From the NCBI GenBank assembly GCA_903772945.1, contig CAICTM010000210.1, forward strand, positions 1 through 64,000: a DNA stretch of 64,000 nt, given 5' to 3'. Positions 1 through 9,737 of the stretch are shown piece by piece. The stretch is from Seminavis robusta (taxonomy: Eukaryota; Bacillariophyta; Bacillariophyceae; Naviculales; Naviculaceae). The position numbers and the translations under genes were made by a program. The notes beneath the pieces were generated by a model. The model made no database searches, had not been told where the DNA came from, and saw nothing but the letters and a program-made list of their open reading frames with translations. Every line of letters begins with the position of its first letter. Position 1 is the stretch's first letter.

Positions 1-470
1 TGTTCATTCTCAGGCCTCCATTTTGTTCATTCCAAGAAGCTCGTCTACAAGCGGACAGGTGCTGTCACCAGTAGAGTCAGGACTCTGACTGCGAGAAGTG
101 TAACGCCATCACCAACCAACCGCTGCATCGACAATTCTGCCAGGAAAGAACAGACTCCATTATCAAAGAAGAGACAAGAGACAAACAGTAAGCTGCAGCA
201 AAAGACAACCTTTGATGATGTGATCATTGTCGATCACAAACAGAACCCTGACAAGAGGACGCACAGCATCAACGTGCGAAAGAGCACAGGGGAAGAAGAG
301 TGGGTGCAACTGAGCAGCATGGCCAAAGATTTTCCTCAAGCCTGTGCTGCATATGCTAGTGACAACAATCTACTGGACACTCCAGGGTGGAAGAGATTCA
401 AGCGACTCGTTGACGGCAACAAGAACAAGAGCACAAATTGTGAGAAGAATCCTTCCAAGAACAGCCTCTC
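1..470 (+). pseudogene. Relic of a Ty1/copia-type polyprotein (chromo-like segment)
   Basis: Frame 1 is open from the window edge to a stop at 496-498. Its translation around 205-420 has the layout of the chromo-like linker found before the reverse transcriptase in algal copia polyproteins: a beta-rich segment ending in EEEWVQLSSM, then an acidic/aromatic stretch (DFPQACAAYA, NNLLDTPGWKRFKRL). The typical RT start does not follow; the sequence becomes Asn/Ser/Lys-rich and then enters the glycosylase gene in another frame. What is seen is the open frame and the motif order; the copia assignment rests on my recollection of the family. The left part lies outside the window. Alternatively this could be a 5' exon of the glycosylase gene. 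Confidence 0.55.
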
Positions 471-1258
471 TTTCTTCTCCTTTCACTCAGTCATTTGAAC
501 CCCTTTGGTCCAAACAGCTTCTTCCGGACGGTAGCCCACCGGTTCCCATTCACACTCTCATTCTAGGCACCCATCCCTCTGTCATTTCCCTCGAGCAACA
601 ACAATATTACGGAAATCCAATGAATGCGTTTTGGTGGATTGCCGGAGATTGTTTGGGGTTTCGACGAGACACTGCCATTTCCCCGTCCACTGGCTGCCCG
701 TACAAGTTGGCGTCGGAACTTCGGTTTGGACCGGACAAAATCATTCCATACGACAAGCAAATAGAAACACTGACACGGTCTGGCTTTGCTCTCTGGGATG
801 TTGTTCAATCGTGCCAACGACCGGGGTCCTTGGATCAAGACATTCAAAAGGCAACACCCAATCCCATTCAAGAGTTTTGCCAGCAGCATAAGGGCTCGAT
901 ACGACGCATCGTCTTTGCTAGCGGAATGACAACCTGCCAACTGTTTGTCAAGCACTTTCGAGACTGGTTGGAATCGGGAGAACTGGACTATCTGCACGGA
1001 CACGAGGCATCCGAAAAGGCGTTTGCCAAAGCCATTGCCAGGGGTAGCAAGGTACAAACGACAAAGAAACGCCGCAAGCCCTCAACAACAATCACTCTGG
1101 TGGCGGCATTGAGTGTCTCTCCCGCGGCTGCTCGTTACAGCTACAAAGAAAAACGTGACTTTTGGGATGAATACGTCTACAAACCGGGTCTCTGTGACTA
1201 CAACAACCAATCCAGCAGCAATCGACAGCAGCGGAGGAAGAGTCCTCGTCGAGCTTGA
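353..1258 (+). CDS. Hypoxanthine/uracil-DNA glycosylase superfamily protein (family 6, HDG-like)
   Basis: This is a base-excision repair glycosylase that removes deaminated bases. The first motif, from about 560, reads LGTHPSVISLEQQQYY followed by NPMNAFWWI, the signature region of the HDG family, with an Asn in the NxFW element as in characterised members. A central GFALWDVVQSCQRPGSLD segment and the second motif (SVSPAAARYS, about 1114-1143) also match. The C-terminal end is short and basic. The start is uncertain. ATG 353 is the first in-frame ATG, but residues before about 490 are read from DNA that codes for a retroelement relic in another frame. A pyrimidine-rich tract ending in CACTCAG at 487-493 looks like a splice acceptor, after which the conserved frame begins (SFEPLW). 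A 5' exon outside the window or within 1-400 is therefore possible. No plastid leader is visible. Confidence 0.75.
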   Translation: MLVTTIYWTLQGGRDSSDSLTATRTRAQIVRRILPRTASLSSPFTQSFEPLWSKQLLPDGSPPVPIHTLILGTHPSVISLEQQQYYGNPMNAFWWIAGDCLGFRRDTAISPSTGCPYKLASELRFGPDKIIPYDKQIETLTRSGFALWDVVQSCQRPGSLDQDIQKATPNPIQEFCQQHKGSIRRIVFASGMTTCQLFVKHFRDWLESGELDYLHGHEASEKAFAKAIARGSKVQTTKKRRKPSTTITLVAALSVSPAAARYSYKEKRDFWDEYVYKPGLCDYNNQSSSNRQQRRKSPRRA

Positions 1259-1337
1259 AGCAGATTTATTACCAAGGATGAACGTTCGAATATAATATCT
1301 AGCTGAGCTTACTAGTATGCACGCACAAATAAATCCC

Positions 1338-3593
1338 TCATGAGGCAGTGATGGAAAATTCATCCGTATACTCGCGAATGCTGGTGTCTTCGACGCTGCG
1401 AATACGAATGTTGTAGTCGGATCCATCTTCGAGTCCGTCCGGAATGGTCCAATGATACTCTCCGGTGGCAGCTGTGATGGGCAATGTCTTAACGATGGTC
1501 TTCTTCCATGAAGTACCTTTCATCAATGCCAGATAGAGGTTGCCCGTCATTTCAATCGAGGACCATTCAATCGCGACTTCATCGCCTGCGGAAAAAGATT
1601 CTCCACCAGCAGGTGACTGGATTGTGATGCCTTCGATGGTGATGGGTTCTTCTGAATAGGCCTTGATACTTGTGTCGTCTGTACTTCTGATTCGCACCAA
1701 AATGTCATCTCCGGCCCTGATCCAGCTTTCTAACTTGGGAAGGATGTAGGAACCTGTGTTTGGTGTCTCCGTGACAATGTAGTTGTTGAAGCGTTTCGGT
1801 TCATCATTCCGCATAAAGGCAAGCTGTACAGTGTCACTTTCTTGCATTCCTTGAGAATCCCAAGTGAACTCAATATTCGTGGCACTGCGGGTCAATATTT
1901 GGCCTCCGTTGAAAGACGTCAACGTGAGGGACGGGTCGGGGGCGCCACCCTCGAGAACAGTGAAATAGGACGTGTAATCTCGACAAGAAGTGTCCTCTGT
2001 GTTTCGAACACGAATTCTGTAGTTTGAATCTGGAAGCAGACCAGATTCCAGGTTGAGCTTATAGCTGCCAACACTTCCGCTGATGCTATCGACAACATTT
2101 GAAACATGTTGTAGTCCTCATCCACCACTTGGAAAATGTCTATCTTCACATTGGGAATGTCAACCACATTCCACGTTACTGTGATTTCATCTCCTGACTG
2201 GTAAGATCCACCATTGTCAGAGGTGATGTCGATCCTATTGGCAACTCGGAAGGACGCAGTGTAGTCGAGAATGCGTTTGTCGGTCGTCTCGCTACGTACG
2301 CGAAGGATCAAATCCTCGGTTTCGGGAAGAGAGTTGGTGACTTTCCAGGTGTACGACCCATCGTTGGCTGTTGCTTTGACAATATTTGTCAGCCATGTCT
2401 TGTCAGCATGATGAACCGAAAGCTTCACGATTTCATCGTCTGGAAGGTTTTCGGATTCCCAAGTGATTACAATGTCATCCGCCTTGTACATGATTCCACC
2501 TTCATCAAAAGAGGTCAGCTTCAACTTGGGAACGGCTGCCACCGGCTCAATAGGGGGTGCTGCAACTGCAAAGTTGACGGCATTGAGGGCATTGATCCAC
2601 TTCTGATCATAGGCAGTAGAAATACGGATAAATCGCTGTTGCTCAATGTGAATAAAGTTGCCCGAGTAGCCCACCTGTGCAGTGGTGCAAACATCATCAA
2701 GGTCTACACCATTATAGAATCTGCCTTGTGTGTTTGAGGTACCAGTCAATGTGCAGTCAGTGTCACCTGTCATACTGATGCGATCCTGATCAGCCACATC
2801 TTCGAGCTCGTTCTTGAATGCGTCGCGGAGGAGCTGGATCTTTTCACCAGCCTGAGGTGATGTCTTGAATCCATGCGTCATGAAGACATCGTCATCAGGA
2901 CAAGTGCTTCCCATGCCATGAAACTGGATGGAAGTAAAGTCCTTTCCAAGCGCTGCGTAGTACTCCTTGATGGCAACAGCGCTCATCTGGAACGTGTGGT
3001 CACTGTTGTGTGCCGCGTCTGCAATCTTATAGCTGGACCCCTGGCAGCTAATTGCAGCGTTTGCTTTTCGATGGGATCCAGAGAGAGTAAAACTTCTAGC
3101 GTCTGTTCCCTTGAATACTGCAATGCCTTGTCGGAAGGTTTGATCGTCATAGATCGGGTGGGGGATATCGATAGACAAATCCTTGGCGTTCGGGTCTTGA
3201 TTTACAACAACTGCGCCATACGGAAACGCCGAGTACCAGTCATTGCTATCGGTTTGAAACGAAGCAAGGACACAAAAGTCAACACCGCCATCCGTCAAAA
3301 CTCCGATTTCATAGCTTGCATCAGTCAGGATGGTTGGAAGTGATATGCTGCTGCAGTCTCCGCCGCTTAGCATATCGCCAACAGCCGTCTTCCAGGCAGA
3401 TAGCAAATCTGAAGACGGCACTGTGTACGCCTCCGAGTCTTCTTCGGGTGCACTGCAAGCAAGGTACTGGGCCATTTCATCAAGTGTCTCGCAAGTGTCA
3501 AGGTCATAGCAACCGGAATCAGGGCAATCCGGCACCCACGGGTCGTAACGAAGTGGCCAATGCGAGAAGGATCCAAAGGGAAGGGAGCACCAT
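1338..3593 (-). CDS. Secreted protein with tandem Kre9/Knh1-like beta-sandwich repeats (two frameshifts)
   Basis: The N-terminus encoded from ATG 3593 (or ATG 3602) is a clean signal peptide (MVLPSLWILLALATSL). It is followed by a globular Cys-containing domain of roughly 300 residues with conserved-looking HPIYDD, GSHRKAN, AAHNSDHTFQ and QFHGMG segments, perhaps a hydrolase-like fold that I cannot name. At least four repeats of about 90 residues follow, each ending in a variant of YNIRIRSVEDTSIREYT, typical of the Ser/Thr-rich GPI-anchored Kre9/Knh1 N-terminal domain of cell-wall and surface proteins. The reading frame is broken twice: near 3535 between signal peptide and mature domain (an extra G in a GGG run would explain it), and near 2100 inside the third repeat (one A missing). 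After the second shift the repeat continues perfectly in the next frame (GSVGSYKLNLESG). No GPI tail is obvious. Confidence 0.7.
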
Positions 3594-4434
3594 GGTTATC
3601 ATTGTTGTTCGATGAACAGAATTGTGGGAAAAAGACCAGGTCTTTTTCTGAGAGGGCCTTCAATGACCCATAACTTTCCTGGCAGCTGCCAGGTACTAAC
3701 TAGCTAGTACCTGGTAGGGATCTCTAAACCACTTTCACAATGGTCGTCTAAAAAGATTCTCAGGGAGACGAAGCGTTGTTAAATTCAAATGGCAAACGGC
3801 AAGTAAAAACCAAAAATAACTAGTTTTTGAGAAGGATGCAACTTTCCACAAGACTTTTGAAACAAATACCGGTACTTAGCAATAGTCCAAATGGACATGT
3901 GGGCACGGCCAAAAAATGTAAAAAAGAACTAGGTTTCTTGTTTTTTGTGGAATTTGAGAGGTCATTACCGCTGGCCTCTGCAGTCATTGCACGCAGCGAA
4001 AGGAACCAGGTCTTAATAGACTATCTGGCTTTTTCGTCCTGAGAGACTGACGCAAGTGACACTCTGTCCGGTACAGCTGTACCGGAGACCGGCTTCACCT
4101 ACTCCACGTAGCAAAGCTGTACATGTAGTACCAGTAGTCGAAAGATCCACTTTTGTAAAGCTTTACTAGTAATGGGCAAGAAGAGAGATGTGTCTAAACG
4201 TCTAAACCGGCATCTACCAGGCACTGTCCAGCCACAGGCAACCAGGTACGTTGAAGCCACGTGGATACCCCTACTGGTAGTTGCTGGGTCATAAGTTGTC
4301 ACAAATCAGCTCCTAAATCAATAAGATTCTAGCAAAACCACAAACTCATCAGCTTTGACTTCCTCCTCTCAAACTTTGCCTTTTGTTGTGCTCTCGTAGT
4401 AGCTCTTAGAGATAAAGAACTAAGTGTTGCCAAA
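3594..4434. other. Intergenic, divergent promoter region
   Basis: This spacer separates two divergently transcribed genes, so it should carry both promoters. It contains an inverted repeat at 3689-3714 with 10-bp arms (CCAGGTACTA and its complement) about 95 bp upstream of the leftward start, and a perfect 18-nt palindrome CCGGTACAGCTGTACCGG at 4068-4085. No convincing coding sequence is seen; the open frame 3827-4042 has no recognisable protein features. Confidence 0.6.
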
Positions 4435-6252
4435 ATGGACAGCAACGAAAACCCCACCAAAGAGGTGGAGATGAACGGCACGTCTCCTCCTGAAGCCCCC
4501 ACACCAAGTGGCGATTTCACTCCAGTGGCTCCACGGGGCGGGCGGGCTGCACTCGTCAAGAGAGCCAGCGCCTTTTTCTTCGGCTTCGACCAAGAAGAAG
4601 AGGACGAGGAAGTCTATCATGACCATGCCTTAAGCGCTCTGACCTCTTTTACTGCTGGCGAGTCCGGCGATGAAAACAAGAAGAGTGGTGTCAGCCAACG
4701 AAGCAGGGGGCGCTTGGCCGTGCAAAGCAGCACAATCTCCCCGTTCAAGTCTGTCATGTCCTTTGGTTTCAACACGAAGGCTTTGATTTTCTGCTTGATT
4801 TGGTTTGCCGTTGCATTCCTGGTTCCCGGAATTGCCATCACGGAGAGCCAGATCTGGCAAAATATCAATGACCCTGATGTCCTCTTTGAATTTGTGACCA
4901 CTGTTTGCGTCATTCCAGCCATTTGGATTTTTATGGTTTGGGCTGCGGCAAGAGTCATTCGTAGCGGATTCAATGAAAACAACGAGGGCGCAAAGAGCTG
5001 CTGGGCACGCTACAAACCCAGCCGAACCGCTTTCTTGATGCTCCTCTGCATCACTATTGAGCTCGGTGACGCTATCTGCAGAGAAATCGTTTATGAGGAT
5101 CGTCAAGACATGACCCAATTCCTCATAGACCGTGCTTTGGCATTTTCCATGTTTGCCTTTTGGACATCCCTCTTGGACGATGGTGTGGTCGTCGTTCAGC
5201 AATTTGCTACCAAGGCCGAAACCGCCGTCAAGGCAGCTAAAAAGACACAGAAATGGAAAGGATTCATGAAAGACATGAGTCATTTTGGGGACAAAGAACT
5301 TGACAGGGCCTACGCCATTCCTGGAGGAAGTCGATCTCCTGCTAGAGTTCTCGCGGATGTCATTGGTGTCTACGCTACTCTGGGAAAGGCCATTGGCTTT
5401 GTCTTTTTGTTCCTATACATGGTTGGAGTTGACCTGTACAGTTCGCTGGTCACCTTAGGTGTCAGTGTTCTCTTTGTCGGACTCATCCAGAGTCTCCACA
5501 TCAACGATGCTCTTTCCAATTTGCTACCCATTGCCATTGGCAATGCTTTTCACCTGGGAGAAATCGTCTCTGTCTCCAGTGCTGGTGGGGCTCCCGGTGA
5601 CAATCCCAGCACCTGCTTGACTGGATTCGTGGAAGGCATTACATGGTCACATGTTGTCATTCGAGACTTCAAGCGCAAACAAGTATTCATTCCCCACAAT
5701 GAAATGACCAATATGAGTATTTACAACTGGAGTCGCCGACCTTCCAAAATGATATCTTGCACGGTGACATTCAACATTACGCATGGAGCAGGTGGACCGG
5801 CTCGAGTGTCTGCTTTGAGAACGTTCATCAAGAATTGGGTCAAGAAACATCAGGATATTGAGCAGAAACTTTACTCCAAGGTGGCCCTAGAAGTCAATTC
5901 GGAAGGACAGGCAGAGATTGAAATCGTATGCTACCATAATGTCACTGCGAGTTCCAAGAAGGTCAAGGCAGAGATAGGAATCATGATCATGGAGGCAGCC
6001 AAGCGAATGCAGTTGTGCCTCGTCCACCCTTTGCTGCTTTCCAAAGAGCCCTGGATGGGTTTCGATACTGGTAGTGCTACCAAGGAGGATGCAGAAGTTG
6101 AAGCTGAAGCATTGATAGATAGTCTTGATGAGGACAGCAGCAACAACGCCAAACAAGCCACAGCGGTACCAACCGAAACACTGCTGGCAGATCTGATGCC
6201 TTCCCAGGGCTTGTCCGAGCTGGCTGGAACGGCCAAAGCTAAAAAAGCGTGA
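4435..6252 (+). CDS. MscS-family mechanosensitive ion channel
   Basis: The 605-aa protein should release ions or osmolytes when membrane tension rises. The first 110 residues are acidic and probably cytosolic. Hydrophobic segments follow at about residues 114-137, 150-175, 197-215 and 230-250. The MscS core starts near residue 300 with ADVIGVYATLGKAIGF, continues through the pore-lining helix (GVSVLFVGLIQ, SLHINDALSNLLPIAIGNAFHLGEIV) and the beta domain (GFVEGITWSHVVIRD, VFIPHNEMTNMSIYNWSRR), and ends in a mixed alpha/beta cytosolic region. The intervening Ala/Pro-rich linker GGAPGDNPST after the pore helix is an insertion in the beta domain. ATG 4435 has a favourable AAAATGG context and is the first in the frame. 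No signal or plastid leader is apparent, so the membrane (plasma or internal) is not decided. Eukaryotic MscS proteins of this length are usual in algae and plants. Confidence 0.88.
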   Translation: MDSNENPTKEVEMNGTSPPEAPTPSGDFTPVAPRGGRAALVKRASAFFFGFDQEEEDEEVYHDHALSALTSFTAGESGDENKKSGVSQRSRGRLAVQSSTISPFKSVMSFGFNTKALIFCLIWFAVAFLVPGIAITESQIWQNINDPDVLFEFVTTVCVIPAIWIFMVWAAARVIRSGFNENNEGAKSCWARYKPSRTAFLMLLCITIELGDAICREIVYEDRQDMTQFLIDRALAFSMFAFWTSLLDDGVVVVQQFATKAETAVKAAKKTQKWKGFMKDMSHFGDKELDRAYAIPGGSRSPARVLADVIGVYATLGKAIGFVFLFLYMVGVDLYSSLVTLGVSVLFVGLIQSLHINDALSNLLPIAIGNAFHLGEIVSVSSAGGAPGDNPSTCLTGFVEGITWSHVVIRDFKRKQVFIPHNEMTNMSIYNWSRRPSKMISCTVTFNITHGAGGPARVSALRTFIKNWVKKHQDIEQKLYSKVALEVNSEGQAEIEIVCYHNVTASSKKVKAEIGIMIMEAAKRMQLCLVHPLLLSKEPWMGFDTGSATKEDAEVEAEALIDSLDEDSSNNAKQATAVPTETLLADLMPSQGLSELAGTAKAKKA

Positions 6253-6567
6253 GTGGCATGGAAGCCACTTGATGCCAAACTTCAACCAACTCAACTCTTG
6301 CCTCCAAGGTCGTATGAGTTCGATTGAAATCCACATCCACTTACTCCTATGAGGGGCCTGGATACGATCCTTTTGATTAAATACTTTGAACATTGTAGAA
6401 ACTGAAACTAGTGATGCCACCGTTTGTCGTTTGAAAATTGTGTAGAAACTGAATGATGAATTCACAAATTGGCTTGTAACGCTCTGTTCCCCATTTCTGG
6501 TCAATGCTCGTATGCTCGTCATGAGACAGACGAATCCTCTTTGTCAAATTTGAGCCCAACTCACTCA
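6253..6567. other. Intergenic, convergent 3' ends
   Basis: Short spacer between two genes that end towards each other. It should hold both 3' UTRs and polyadenylation sites. No coding sequence or repeat is evident. Confidence 0.6.
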
Positions 6568-7413
6568 TCATGCTACCTTCGCTTTTGAGGGTGCACTTTT
6601 GTTTGTGGCAGCGATGCTTGCTCTAATCCAACAAATCATGTAAAAAAGGGCCGTGGAAAGGGGGATATAGGCATCGTATATCAAGTGCCCACCCAACCGA
6701 ATGACAAATCCGGAACATTGAGTACTCTCGAGCCATCCAATGAGGCCAACTGGAAATCCCACCAACCATGGGTATAGGGCATATTCGAATCCTTTGTCTT
6801 CCTTGGGTTTCATCATGAGTTCATTCCACGCAAAAGCCACGAAAAGCACAGATTGCACAAACGTAAACATGAAATTTCGTGGAAAGAATTGTGCAACAAT
6901 TCTCACAGTCAAGGACAGCGCCGCCAAAGAAGGCCAAGATTGTTTCGGTAGTGTGGCTTTCAGCAACAAGATCCAGAAAATAAGTCCAACGGGGCTGCAG
7001 ACACCGGCAACAAACTCTCCGGCTTCCCAGGGACTCTGGTTCATTTGGATATTCTCTTCTGCGTTGTTGTCCACTCCTCTGCGGGATTTCGCGATGGCTC
7101 CATGACCAATGCCATGGCCGATAATTCCCAGAATTTGGCTCACGCCCGCCAACTGTACAGCCGCTTCCATTCCAGGTTGGTCTTTCAACAACGTCACGAT
7201 TCCCAGTAGCACTCCTGATAATGCAAAATCCGTGTAGAGACACAAATCATGAGACGTCCAATACTCATTGTCGGGATTCATCACGCAAAAACCCTGTTCT
7301 TTCCAGAGAGGATCGAAAAAGTCTCGGTGAAAGCCCACCATGTAGGCAAACACCATCACATTGATCACCGACACAGCATGAGCTGTGTCTCCAAGAGTGG
7401 CCCAAATTGACAT
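6568..7413 (-). CDS. Conserved-looking multipass membrane protein of unknown function
   Basis: A 281-aa protein from ATG 7413 with about seven hydrophobic segments: residues near 12-28, 62-80, 85-105, 130-152, 160-200 (two), 215-235 and 250-270. A cluster of His and Gly in GIIGHGIGHGAIAKSR between the third and fourth segments could bind a metal or a headgroup. A short charged loop (RRGVDNNAEENIQMNQS) follows. The C-terminus is small, basic and Lys/Ala-rich. I do not recognise the family and assign no reaction. There is no N-terminal signal peptide with the plastid Phe motif; the first hydrophobic stretch is likely a signal anchor. The gene converges on the MscS gene, but nothing links the two functionally. 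Confidence 0.75.
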   Translation of the reverse strand: MSIWATLGDTAHAVSVINVMVFAYMVGFHRDFFDPLWKEQGFCVMNPDNEYWTSHDLCLYTDFALSGVLLGIVTLLKDQPGMEAAVQLAGVSQILGIIGHGIGHGAIAKSRRGVDNNAEENIQMNQSPWEAGEFVAGVCSPVGLIFWILLLKATLPKQSWPSLAALSLTVRIVAQFFPRNFMFTFVQSVLFVAFAWNELMMKPKEDKGFEYALYPWLVGFPVGLIGWLESTQCSGFVIRLGGHLIYDAYIPLSTALFYMICWIRASIAATNKSAPSKAKVA

Positions 7414-8630
7414 AATAATGTGATTGTTGCAGCTATCCAGAGTGGTACTTCTGGTTCGACTAGCTAGCTACCTGGTAGCTACTCGCTCGAATATCAATGT
7501 GCTTCACGGAGTGACCAGTCTTTGTGGAAGAAGTTTTGGAAGTACCGGTACAGTGTGGAATACCTTCTGCGCCTCACTCTTGTTGCTGGAAAGTTCGAGT
7601 TTGGTTGGGTGCAGTGCGGGCAGTGAACACCTCCGCCGACCGCCGACGTCATCGTCGTCGTCCAAGGGAAACTGCAGCGTGGATGAATTTTCCGGAGAAC
7701 TCAACTTGGCTCTTCGCGCGACCAAAATAATGCAACCGACAACCGATGCCATCTGCTCTCATTTGAAAGGAACAAAGGAACCACTGTCTATTGCCGGACT
7801 GTAAGCTGTAGACTACACTGTGTACTCCGTACTCCGTAAGTACACGTAATTGCCTTAGATTGGTTTGTTCGTGGAAACCGGTGGCGTCGCTCCCGATAAA
7901 CATATGATAAGTGAGTCACTAGAATGTTGGGTGTTTGTGCTCTGAATTTAAGATCTATCAAATGTTTGTCAAGCCACACGAAGATGAGGTTGTTGGTTTG
8001 GATATTGGGGTTTGTGTGTGGACGAGGCCTAAAAATCATGGACCAGGAGGTATCCAACCTCGATCCAGGAGTAAGACCAGGATTGTGGACTGGACAATGT
8101 TGGTAGATAGGCAAGGCAATGGTTTCGCCTCGCTGGGGCCAGGAGTATCATTAGCTCCCAGCTTTGGACCTTTTTTGGGACCAGGATTAATAGCCAGGAG
8201 GTTACATTATACCAGTACGGTAGGGAGGCTTTGGGGGACAGCAGGGATAGTCTAATAGCTGCAGAGATAATTAAATCTTTTTGTGTGACATAGTTTGGCC
8301 AAGACCTCTAGAGTGATCTGGGCTTTAAGACCGACCGAATCCCGCAATATTATCTTCAGGGCTGTATATGGAATATAGTACATGTAAAGAGGGGAAACGA
8401 TAGAACACATGTAGTTGAGTATGCCATAAATCTCGCAACTTCATAGTGTACTTATTGGTGGAGTTACGGGCGGTTGAAGATTTCAGACTTCTCTCCGTCA
8501 ATTCTTTTTCTCTGCAGATTAAGACCATATGACGTCACACGTAGACTCTAGTACTGAGTCTACGTAGGATCCTACTGTACCGGTACCGGTTCTATCGAGT
8601 GCAAACTACAGGCCTGATGAGTGTCTCCAA

Positions 8631-8820
8631 GCACATGCATAAGCACATGATAAGCACATGCATAAGCACATGATAAGCACTCTATCGACACTCCTTCTTC
8701 ATACCTCTACGGTGCGGTGGTTCGAAGCACCTCTACCGGTATCGACACTCTTTCCTTCCTCTATCGACACTGCTTCCTCTACCGGTACCAAATCGACACT
8801 GCTTCCTCTATCCACACAGC
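8631..8820. repeat. Two adjacent short tandem-repeat tracts
   Basis: From about 8631 to 8680 the words GCACATGCATAA and GCACATGATAA alternate four to five times. From about 8685 to 8820 a second, looser unit of some 25-30 bases recurs, containing TCGACACT and CTTCCTCTA with or without an embedded ACCGGTA. Both are non-coding and lie between two genes. The composition suggests replication slippage. Confidence 0.7.
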
Positions 8821-9015
8821 CAAGACTTGACACACACCTTGAGCAATGATGCAGGCAGTGGCTCGTCAATAGTGGATAGCTGTTACTGAGGCTATCCTCT
8901 AGCCAGTAGTAGAGCTCTAGCTAGTAGTAGCTAGCTGATACGACCGTACGAGACATGTAGTAGCTACCGGTAGCTAGGCCGTACCGTATGTACTGTTACT
9001 ATAGGAATTACTGTA

Positions 9016-9083
9016 CAAATCCAAGAATATTACAATAGTCTTAATGCACTGCAGGTCTTAATACCCAGATCACTCTATTACTA
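9016..9083 (-). repeat. Dispersed repeat, copy A (inverted relative to 34840)
   Basis: Read on the minus strand, this segment shares a long interrupted match with 34843-34907: AATAGAGTGATCTG, ATTAAGACC, GCAG, then AGACTATTGTAATATTCT. Spacing between the blocks is nearly conserved. A weaker third relative lies at 8309-8351 (AGAGTGATCTGGG, TTAAGACC). It is probably a decayed short non-autonomous element. Confidence 0.6.
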
Positions 9084-9737
9084 CCGGTAGCCGCGCTGCA
9101 GCTGTCAATAGAAGAATTTTAAAAAAGAGAAATGGTCGCTGCTGTCTAGCATCTAATAACCGAGGTAGAGTGCTGAAGCAATCAGAAATGCATCATTTTC
9201 CTCTGGTTTCCTGAGAGGATTTAATCCGAGTGGTCATTCCGCGGTTGCCAGTGATACTTTTTACTGTAGCGGATTAAAGGTGTGACATGGATTATTATTG
9301 AAAGATTTAAAGGAGGTTCTCTGTTGAATCGCTTCGGGGCTTGGATCACTGGAGATGTAAAGAGCGGAACGTTTGTTGAGCGTGGCTTCGCTTCTTTCCG
9401 CAAGAGCTTCTCTTCTCCGGACCGTCTTCTCCGCCCACCGGCCACAACAGATCTCTTCTTGCTGCAGCAAAACCGCGTGGCCAATAACTGCGTTTCACCT
9501 GCAACCAAACCGAAGCAAAGCGGACTGTTGCATGCCGCTACAGCTGCTGCACTACTTCCTCTGTCAGCTTTTGGTTCCTCCAATTGCCTTTACAACATCT
9601 ATTACTGCAAGACAGTCAAGAGCAAGGTTCTCCAGTTTTGGATTCTGCGCTTACTAACTACTGAGTACTACTAGCTAGTCAAGCAGCATTAGTCTAGTTT
9701 CTTACCATTAGGTTACACAGTGAGAATCGCATTGACC

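Larger units (their letters stand above)
7414..9737. other. Long intergenic region with short repeats
   Basis: No gene is supported in this 2.3 kb. It holds CTAGCTAGC words (7460, 8930), many TACCGGTA palindromes (7546, 8580, 8743, 8786, 8966, 9084), a microrepeat of GCACATGCATAA/GCACATGATAA units at 8631-8680, and irregular copies of a TCGACACT plus TTCCTCTAYC unit at 8690-8820. Two members of a dispersed repeat occur near 8309-8351 and 9016-9083. The open frames 7424-7804 and 9282-9674 lack any domain, and their opposite strands are equally open. Confidence 0.6.

Noticed and set aside
7424-7804. Rightward open frame of 126 codons upstream of the 6568 gene
   Set aside because: Starts in promoter-type DNA, is overlapped by equally open antisense frames, and has no domain or signal.
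9221-9674. Opposed open frames on both strands
   Set aside because: Both are basic or low in complexity without any motif; the region also contains spacer-type repeats.
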